6,165 nt of DNA from Bacteroidota bacterium (GTDB lineage: Bacteria; Bacteroidota; UBA10030; UBA6906): positions 1 to 6,165 of the forward strand of contig JAERML010000329.1 of the NCBI GenBank assembly GCA_016844425.1. The letters are read 5' to 3'. The notes under the pieces were generated by a model. That model saw nothing but the letters and a program-made list of their open reading frames with translations, was not told the DNA's origin and did not search any database. Below are positions 1 to 4,968 of this stretch, piece after piece (positions within the stretch are counted from its first letter, which is position 1; every line of letters starts with the position of its first letter). The translations under genes and the position numbers were made by a program.

Positions 1-1
1 C

Positions 2-223
2 CCGCTTTTCCACGCTCTTGTTCTTTCGAGGATCAGACACAGAATTGAAGAAGAGGGTCTGGCAACACTAACGATCGATGAGCTTACCGAAGATGATGAG
101 CTCGAAATTCTTCGCACCTACTGCATGACTCTCCATAAAGAGTATAGAACTTTACGCACCATCTTCCTGGAGAACATGGTTGTGAACACGCGTACCGTGG
201 GGCTCAAGCACACTACCAATTAA
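2..223 (+). CDS. C-terminal fragment of an unrecognised protein (5' end outside window)
   Basis: Frame 2 is open from the window edge to a TAA at 221-223, giving 73 residues that begin PLFHALVLSRIRHRIEEEGL and end VGLKHTTN. The composition is that of a real soluble protein. It is rich in charged residues and has an acidic helical-looking stretch (TIDELTEDDELEILRTY) followed by a basic amphipathic segment (LHKEYRTLRTIFLEN). No membrane segment, sorting domain or catalytic motif is visible, and I do not recognise the family. The start lies upstream of the window. A strong Shine-Dalgarno-like sequence follows 7 nt after the stop, which suggests another gene once followed in the same transcription unit. 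That position is now held by a sorting-domain remnant in the same frame. Confidence 0.6.
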   Translation, partial: PLFHALVLSRIRHRIEEEGLATLTIDELTEDDELEILRTYCMTLHKEYRTLRTIFLENMVVNTRTVGLKHTTN

Positions 224-230
224 CCAACCC

Positions 231-240
231 AAGGAGGTGG
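231..240 (+). promoter_or_regulatory. Orphan Shine-Dalgarno sequence
   Basis: AAGGAGGTGG is close to a perfect complement of the 16S 3' end, but no ATG, GTG or TTG with a useful open frame lies 5-10 nt downstream. The following frame-2 sequence runs straight into a T9SS sorting-domain tail at 257. It may be the ribosome binding site of a gene whose start and body have been deleted. A chance purine run cannot be excluded. Confidence 0.35.
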
Positions 241-256
241 GAAGAACCGTCCGGAA

Positions 257-448
257 CAGAATTGCCCGAATCCGTTCAACCACTCCATGGAGATCAGGTT
301 CTCAGTAGCGATCTCCGGGTCAACTGCTCTCGTTCTCAACCATGCACTCGGACAGGAAGTCTCAACGCTTTGCAAGGGCGCTGCTGATTTGGGCCAATCA
401 CATATTGAAGAAGATGGTCTTGATCAAGCAATCAAACATCGAGTCTAG
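257..448 (+). pseudogene. Remnant of a T9SS type A C-terminal sorting domain
   Basis: Frame 2 reads QNCPNPFNHSMEIRFSVAIS, then GSTALVLNHALGQEVSTL, ending DQAIKHRV and TAG (446-448). This matches, in order, the landmarks of the type A sorting domain known from memory of the family: QNYPNPFN, the (T)xIRFSV strand, the xLNxLGQEVxTL strand, the G-rich turn and the xxxDG strand. The Tyr of YPNPFN is Cys here, one base change away. The domain normally sits at the end of a large exported protein and directs it through the T9SS. Here there is no propeller, enzyme or signal peptide before it, and the only in-frame ATG (287) lies inside the domain without a ribosome site. The tail is 63 residues, shorter than the usual 80 or so, and the GVYFYRL strand is missing. 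It is read as the 3' relic of a deleted gene, followed directly by a terminator. Confidence 0.72.
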
Positions 449-450
449 TT

Positions 451-480
451 TCAGCCCTCACCGTCGGGGCTGATTTGTTT
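451..480 (+). terminator. Intrinsic terminator after the sorting-domain remnant
   Basis: The stem TCAGCCC (451-457) pairs with GGGCTGA (467-473), with a further T-G wobble inside, a 7-nt loop and the T-rich tail TTTGTTT (474-480). It starts 2 nt after the TAG of the remnant, the expected place for the end of that gene's transcript. It isolates the upstream unit from the propeller gene that follows. Confidence 0.6.
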
Positions 481-498
481 CCTGACGCTTTCTCCGGC

Positions 499-527
499 TT
501 GAATGTCGTTCATAGGGTGGGTATATT
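499..527 (+). promoter_or_regulatory. Sigma70-like promoter for the propeller gene
   Basis: TTGAAT (499-504) and TATATT (522-527) are 17 nt apart, a near-consensus -35/-10 pair, and lie just after the upstream terminator. The predicted transcript would begin near 533-535, about 40 nt before the ATG at 575. This placement argues against the ATG at 503, which sits inside the -35 element. No Bacteroidetes-type TTTG/TAnnTTTG promoter is evident here. Confidence 0.4.
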
Positions 528-574
528 CTCCTGCAGCGATTTCACATCACTACGGATACGCGTCTCTACTCACC

Positions 575-2332
575 ATGCAGAATTCCTTGTGTGTCGTTCT
601 GTTTTTCCTGTTCGCTTTGCCCTCTAACTCCTGGAGTCAAGGCAACGCGTCCATTGAATTCCGGGATCCCGAAACGGGAAAGGTGGATAGAGTTTTGATC
701 AAGCGCGTCGAACCCGAAAGAGCTAGACTTGAAGCAGAGTTGCTCATAGCCCGACGAAGCGGTGATGACCGTTCGGCGGCTCTCATTCAAAAGCACCTTC
801 AACAGTTCTCTACTTCCAACCGCTCTGTTGTTTGGACTGACGGTTCTTCCTCTGGCGTCGCCCCTCTACCTTCTGACGTCGTTTCTTCGCTTTCGCCATA
901 CAAATCTCCCTCCTGGGGTGATGACATCACGGTGTACCAGGGGACACTCCGCTTTGCGGGCAACAATCGGGAAATCGCAGTGTACGCCGCGGCCATTCTC
1001 GCTGTCGGGGACTCCGGTTCGAATATCGCAGTTTTCAAGTCGACCGATTCTGGCTTTTCCTGGTCGCTGGTGAATGGTGTGCAGATTTCGTCGTTCCGCT
1101 ATCAATCGTTCGCCCTTTGCGTGACCGACACTTCGGACAACAGATGGGTAGTGAGCCTTCTCTATGTTCTTAAATCCACACCCATTAGCCCCGGCGGGAG
1201 CTTGTTGTGGACGAGTTTTCTTGACGATGGATCCGGTTGGAGAACAAGTACTGTCTTCGCGGCTGACTCGCTAACGGAGTACCGGAACCCCGCCCTTACG
1301 ACGGACGGATACGCCTACTCCCCTCCATCCACATGGCATTACGGTGCAGCTGAGAGGATTACTCCGACAACCGGCAGGTCCAGAGGTATTACGGCATTTC
1401 GTTCATCCGATTTTGGGAACACATGGCCTGTGGACGATACAACATTCTCCTTTGGAGTGGAGGACGCTTTTCCGTCCATCGGTGTTCAAGCCGGGCTGGG
1501 AACGGGGGACACCGTACTTGTTGCCTTTGCGCGCAGATTCTCTGCGGGTGACAACGACATTCGGCTTTTTAAGAACTCCACAACATTTTCAGGGACTTGG
1601 GTATTCCGTGCGGTGACCACAAGTCTCGCCGATGAGTTCGCTCCTTCTCTTTCCGTTTCCACGATGGATGAAGCCAGCCTCTTGACATATACCCGCAATA
1701 CAGGTCCCCAGACACAATGGGATGCCAGATACGTTTTTACAACAGATCGATGGGGAACGTTGGCAACCGGAAGCCTGTCCAGCGATTCGGGGAAACAGGA
1801 GTACCTCACCAACTCAGCCTACAGTCGCTCGGGATCGGAAAACCAGTGGCACGTCAGTTACCGCGTCGTATCGGACACTGCAACAGCCACACCAGACACC
1901 ATCATATACAAGACTAGTACCGATCTTGGAGGCATCAGTAACGCGGTACCGGTAGTGGTCAACAGGTTTCAAGACACGGGTGCGTTGCGCCCCGCTGTCG
2001 GTGCGCACAGGCAAGGCCCTTCGGGTGCGTGGGTGGGGCATGTCGTGTTCTCGTCTCCCGGCCCCACAAACCTCATTTATGACGGCGTTGATATACCAGT
2101 GGCTGTAAATCCACAAATCGGTTTTCCCTCAGTCTTCTCTCTCGGACAAAACTATCCGAATCCATTCAACGCGTCGACCAGGATCTCTTATTCACTCTCC
2201 TCACCAGGCAGCGTCAGGCTCGTTGTGTTTGATATTCTTGGAAGGAAGATTACTACTCTTGTGGACGAGGTGCGACAGACTGGTGAACATCATGAAACTC
2301 TGGATGGGTCCACGTTGCCGTACGGCGGATGA
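575..2332 (+). CDS. Secreted Asp-box (BNR/sialidase-like) protein with truncated T9SS sorting domain
   Basis: The frame is open from 503, but 575 is the better start. It begins directly before a signal peptide (MQNSLCVVLFFLFALPSNSW; cleavage probably near SQG), whereas 503-574 encodes unlikely-looking sequence overlapping a promoter. The n-region lacks Lys/Arg and no good Shine-Dalgarno precedes 575, so the start remains uncertain. From 575 the product is 585 residues: a charged helical segment at about 20-75, then a beta-rich region with two Asp-boxes, STDSGFSW (near residue 156) and SSDFGNTW (near 277), typical of sialidase-like propellers. Sialidase activity is not shown, since no catalytic Arg triad could be assigned. 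It ends in a type A sorting domain, LGQNYPNPFN to FDILGRKITTL, which stops early at LPYGG. The normal GVYFYRL strand is missing, and RMILLK-stop, a family-typical terminus, follows in another frame (2329-2346). The protein would be exported to the periplasm, but T9SS sorting is probably lost. Confidence 0.8.
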   Translation: MQNSLCVVLFFLFALPSNSWSQGNASIEFRDPETGKVDRVLIKRVEPERARLEAELLIARRSGDDRSAALIQKHLQQFSTSNRSVVWTDGSSSGVAPLPSDVVSSLSPYKSPSWGDDITVYQGTLRFAGNNREIAVYAAAILAVGDSGSNIAVFKSTDSGFSWSLVNGVQISSFRYQSFALCVTDTSDNRWVVSLLYVLKSTPISPGGSLLWTSFLDDGSGWRTSTVFAADSLTEYRNPALTTDGYAYSPPSTWHYGAAERITPTTGRSRGITAFRSSDFGNTWPVDDTTFSFGVEDAFPSIGVQAGLGTGDTVLVAFARRFSAGDNDIRLFKNSTTFSGTWVFRAVTTSLADEFAPSLSVSTMDEASLLTYTRNTGPQTQWDARYVFTTDRWGTLATGSLSSDSGKQEYLTNSAYSRSGSENQWHVSYRVVSDTATATPDTIIYKTSTDLGGISNAVPVVVNRFQDTGALRPAVGAHRQGPSGAWVGHVVFSSPGPTNLIYDGVDIPVAVNPQIGFPSVFSLGQNYPNPFNASTRISYSLSSPGSVRLVVFDILGRKITTLVDEVRQTGEHHETLDGSTLPYGG

Positions 2333-2346
2333 TTCTACTAAAGTAG
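2329..2346 (+). pseudogene. Out-of-frame relic of the sorting-domain C-terminus (MILLK-stop)
   Basis: Frame 1 reads ATG ATT CTA CTA AAG TAG, or MILLK-stop, preceded by two Arg codons. Type A sorting domains commonly end in (K/R)M(I/L/V)LLK-stop. The propeller gene runs in frame 2 and stops at 2330-2332, inside this relic. The simplest explanation is a deletion, not a multiple of three, that removed the GVYFYRL strand and its following loop (very roughly 40-55 bp by comparison with typical domains). Confidence 0.6.
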
Positions 2347-2365
2347 CGGACCCGCACAAAATGCA

Positions 2366-2395
2366 AACCCCCGAGATTGCTTAATCCCGGGGGTT
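2366..2395. terminator. Hairpin terminator between convergent genes
   Basis: AACCCCCG (2366-2373) pairs with CGGGGGTT (2388-2395). After one mismatch the inner GATT (2375-2378) pairs with AATC (2383-2386) around a GCTT tetraloop. It lies 33 nt after the propeller stop and 21 nt after the peptidase stop. On the minus strand the hairpin is followed by TTTGCATTTTG, a better U-tract than the plus-strand TTGTCG, so it probably serves the peptidase gene mainly and may act in both directions. Confidence 0.6.
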
Positions 2396-2416
2396 GTCGA
2401 AAGCGTCAGCGACATT

Positions 2417-4411
2417 CTATCTCACCTTGGCCAGCTTTTCAATCGCCGTTTCAACCTTCCCTTGACCTTTCGCTGTGAGCTGGTAGAAGTAGTAGCCATT
2501 CGCAACCTCATCGTCGTCTGTATCCCTCCCGTCCCAGTAGATCCTGTTGAATCCAACTTGCAGATTACTGCCCGGTACGGCTATCTGTCTGATCTTTCTG
2601 CCAGTGACGGTAAAGATCCTGATTGTCAGTTCCTCAGGTGGACGAGATCCTGTCACAACAAAAGTGAAGTATGTATCCCTAGAAAATGGGTTCGGGTAGT
2701 TGTATGGTTGCAGGATTTGCAGTTCATTCATCACTCGAACCACGATGCGGTAGTCGGCAGTGTCAACCCCACCAAGCACGCTCGCCTGCATGCTGCGAAC
2801 TCTTAACTCGTGTCGACCCTCGGCAAGTTGGGCAACAAACGCCACCTCTTCGCTCACGCTCTGCGTCCGGGTCTCTCGAATTCCCGGTGTGGGCTGACCA
2901 ACGGCTTTGTCATCCACAAAGAACTCGGTGAACCGAGGGGACTCCGACTCGGAGCGTGGTAGCCGAACAACAATCCTGGGCGCCGACGAAACAAAATCCC
3001 CATCCATGAGACGCACGCCATCGGCAAAGACCTCCATATCATCCGCTTGCCCACCGATGACGGTGAAAGAGTGGTAGGCAACGTTATTTCCGGGAATAAG
3101 ATCCTTGTCCCTTTTGGGAGGTGAAACGCTTATCTGTAGTGTGACGCGGCGGGAAAACTCCGTCGTAGAAATTGGAATGGTTAACGAACGTGATCCCGCA
3201 ACCGGGATCGAATCAATTGCAGCTGATGCAACGGGCCGGGCACGGTTGTACCTGTCGTATACTGACACCACAACCCGGGCACTATCCGCTTGCCTGTACC
3301 CGATGTTGTAAACGGTAATCGGAAGGTCCAGGGTGCTTCCCCTGGCAACAGAAACCTCCTGGTTCCCAATCGTTCGTGCGCTTATGGCAAGATCCGCGGG
3401 CGGCATCATGTATAGTGACCATTCCTTCAGGGATGGCGTCACAAGGGCATCGGAGCTTGAGAGCAATCCGGCGAGCCGAAGAGCCTGATATGTTGGACCC
3501 GACGTATGCGGATCCAGGAAACTGATGCTGATGCTCGTGCTGTCACTGGGAACCACGCGAAGAGTATCCGCTTGTCCATTGCGACGGATTCCCAGCAATG
3601 CAAGGTTGGCATCTGTTCTTCCGTCAGCATGTACATTATTCTGCCAACCGAGCGATCCCCAGGAAAACGGAATGGGAATGTCCGTGGTGGTCACCGAACC
3701 TGCGCCAATGCTATAGTAGTTGGGAATCTGCAGGCTTACCACGGCACTGTCATTCGTCAAGGATTCCAGCGCCGCCATGCCTGGCCCGTTCGCTCCTTTC
3801 CGACCGATGAACGCCCACGATTGGCCGGGAAGCACCTGGCGCACCAATGTGCTCCCAAGGGACTGAATTGCGTCGTACAGGAGTTCAGTGACATTTGTTC
3901 GCCCGTCATAGACAACCGAAATGGCGAGAAAGTTGCCGTTGGGTGTGTTTCGCAGATACGTTACCATACTGTCTGCCTGCGCCGGCTCGTTGACAGTGTT
4001 GAATGAACGGAAATCGTACGACCCGTCGAATTCATTCACGCGAACCACCATGAAGGCGTTCCCCACCACCCACCAGTAGCCGATAAAATTGATATCATTG
4101 AGACGAATAGTGCTGTAATACTCGTCGTTGGCTACAGCCCTATTTCCAAGTGAGCGGCTGTAGAGGGTCAACGGCTCGCGAGCAGCAATGGTCACGCCGG
4201 AATCTGTAGCGGTAGTTTGCTTCAGCATTTCTCTCGCGAATTGCTTCGGCGAGTACTCACGCAAAAGAACTGATGGGCCACCGGGTACAGAGGATGATGT
4301 AGAGAACGACGAGGTGATCCAGGTGCCGAGAATCGTTCCATCCATCGTTCTCGCTCGCCAGAAGAAAAGGCGACCAGCGGGCAGCGAAGGAGTCGTCCAT
4401 TCTCCTTTCAC
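2417..4411 (-). CDS. C-terminal part of the C25 peptidase: ILEI-like, CARDB and sorting-type domains
   Basis: This is 664 residues from a GTG at 4411 to TAG at 2419-2417. It opens with the second half of an Ig/FN3-like domain (LPAGRLFFWRARTMDGTI), about residues 1-40. Residues about 115-220 resemble the ILEI/FAM3 domain: FMVVRVNEFDG, FRSFNT, NGNFLAISVVYDG, IQSLGSTLV and QSWAFIGRKGA. A beta-rich module follows (to about 335), then a CARDB domain (PPADLAISARTIG to PGNNVAYHSFTVIG), an Ig-like domain (VFADGVRLMDGDFVSSAPRI) and a C-terminal FlgD-like/sorting-type domain (NYPNPFS at 2701-2681, TVTGRKIRQI, FNRIYWDGRD, NGYYFYQL, EKLAKVR). No signal peptide is present, so this is a fragment of a larger exported protein. 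It has a Shine-Dalgarno (GGAGG, 6 nt spacing) and a GTGA overlap with the preceding stop, so separate translation is possible, though the product would stay cytoplasmic. Confidence 0.75.
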   Translation of the reverse strand: MKGEWTTPSLPAGRLFFWRARTMDGTILGTWITSSFSTSSSVPGGPSVLLREYSPKQFAREMLKQTTATDSGVTIAAREPLTLYSRSLGNRAVANDEYYSTIRLNDINFIGYWWVVGNAFMVVRVNEFDGSYDFRSFNTVNEPAQADSMVTYLRNTPNGNFLAISVVYDGRTNVTELLYDAIQSLGSTLVRQVLPGQSWAFIGRKGANGPGMAALESLTNDSAVVSLQIPNYYSIGAGSVTTTDIPIPFSWGSLGWQNNVHADGRTDANLALLGIRRNGQADTLRVVPSDSTSISISFLDPHTSGPTYQALRLAGLLSSSDALVTPSLKEWSLYMMPPADLAISARTIGNQEVSVARGSTLDLPITVYNIGYRQADSARVVVSVYDRYNRARPVASAAIDSIPVAGSRSLTIPISTTEFSRRVTLQISVSPPKRDKDLIPGNNVAYHSFTVIGGQADDMEVFADGVRLMDGDFVSSAPRIVVRLPRSESESPRFTEFFVDDKAVGQPTPGIRETRTQSVSEEVAFVAQLAEGRHELRVRSMQASVLGGVDTADYRIVVRVMNELQILQPYNYPNPFSRDTYFTFVVTGSRPPEELTIRIFTVTGRKIRQIAVPGSNLQVGFNRIYWDGRDTDDDEVANGYYFYQLTAKGQGKVETAIEKLAKVR

Positions 4412-4435
4412 CGGCCCCCTCCTTTCACGGGGCCC
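4402..4435. repeat. 17-bp imperfect tandem duplication that breaks the peptidase frame
   Basis: Copy one is 4402-4418 and copy two 4419-4435; they share the ten bases CTCCTTTCAC and differ only at positions 11 and 14 (C versus G), so 15 of 17 match. Removing one copy restores a continuous peptidase frame. The inverted repeat GGCCCC (4413-4418) and GGGGCC (4429-4434) can form a 6-bp GC stem around the ten-base loop. Confidence 0.8.
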
Positions 4436-4968
4436 GGCGTTACACCACCGGATACGGTGAGAAATGGTGAGTCAAATGTAGCAACCGTGTCCAACTCGAA
4501 GAAGTACTGGAATCCCACCGAGTCAAGACCGATCGGGCTGGTAACCGTCAGCGTTTGCGGGCAAGGTTGCACGACCATCTTGTCCAACGGCTTCACAACT
4601 GCAAGAATGTTCGCGTAAACGTACTGATCTACCGTTGCGTTGTTGTTGAGTTCATTCGTCTCTTCGACGGCACTGGTAGGATCGAGGGTAGCAGTCAATG
4701 TATGTCGCCCGATTTGTTCTGCTGCTTCCCAGGAAATCGAGAGGGAGTCGTGGTGCCGGGTTGGAGGGAGTTTTTTATTCGAAAGAAGTGGGATCGTTTG
4801 TCCGTTGTAAACATCAATCAACGAGATCCCCACACTGTCCGGCGGAACAAGTCCATAGTTGTGGAACTTGATAGTGACGTTGATGCTCGTGTCATTGGGA
4901 GATGGTGCAGACGGGCTAACCTTAATGTCGCTGACCCGTGTTGTCAGGTCTGGTTTCAACGGAATGGC
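4408..4968 (-). CDS. Middle segment of the C25 peptidase: CARDB and start of an Ig/FN3-like domain
   Basis: This frame carries the protein on from the catalytic domain: AIPLKPDLTTRVSDIKVSPS is the usual linker into a CARDB domain (PDL start, INVTIKFHNYG, NELNNN end), an Ig-like adhesion or spacer module. Next comes the start of a second beta-sandwich (YFFELDTVATFDSPFLTVSG). The frame is open back to a TTG at 5031, but 5031-4970 is an out-of-frame reading of the catalytic domain, so no true start exists and expression would need a frameshift. It ends at TGA 4410-4408, after VTPGPVKGGGR, because of a 17-bp duplication. Without one copy the sequence reads VTPGPVKGEWTTPSLPAGR, continuous with the next segment. 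The TGA overlaps the GTG of that segment as GTGA. Confidence 0.7.
   Translation of the reverse strand, partial: AIPLKPDLTTRVSDIKVSPSAPSPNDTSINVTIKFHNYGLVPPDSVGISLIDVYNGQTIPLLSNKKLPPTRHHDSLSISWEAAEQIGRHTLTATLDPTSAVEETNELNNNATVDQYVYANILAVVKPLDKMVVQPCPQTLTVTSPIGLDSVGFQYFFELDTVATFDSPFLTVSGGVTPGPVKGGGR
4409..4422 (-). promoter_or_regulatory. Shine-Dalgarno and GTGA restart site created by the duplication
   Basis: On the minus strand GGAGG (4422-4418) lies 6 nt before GTG (4411-4409), and this GTG overlaps the preceding TGA (4410-4408) as GTGA. Spacing and overlap are typical of translational coupling. The GGAGG sits mostly in the loop of a possible GC hairpin. Function is inferred only. Confidence 0.4.

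Noticed and set aside
503..574. N-terminal extension of the propeller gene to the ATG at 503
   Set aside because: It places 24 unlikely residues before a clear signal peptide and overlaps the best promoter; 575 fits better.
762..1073. 103-residue plus-strand frame inside the propeller gene
   Set aside because: It overlaps the well-supported Asp-box coding frame and has no motif or ribosome site of its own.
3506..4006. 166-residue plus-strand reading frame
   Set aside because: It lies wholly antisense to the conserved ILEI-like and beta-rich modules of the peptidase gene and shows no recognisable motif.
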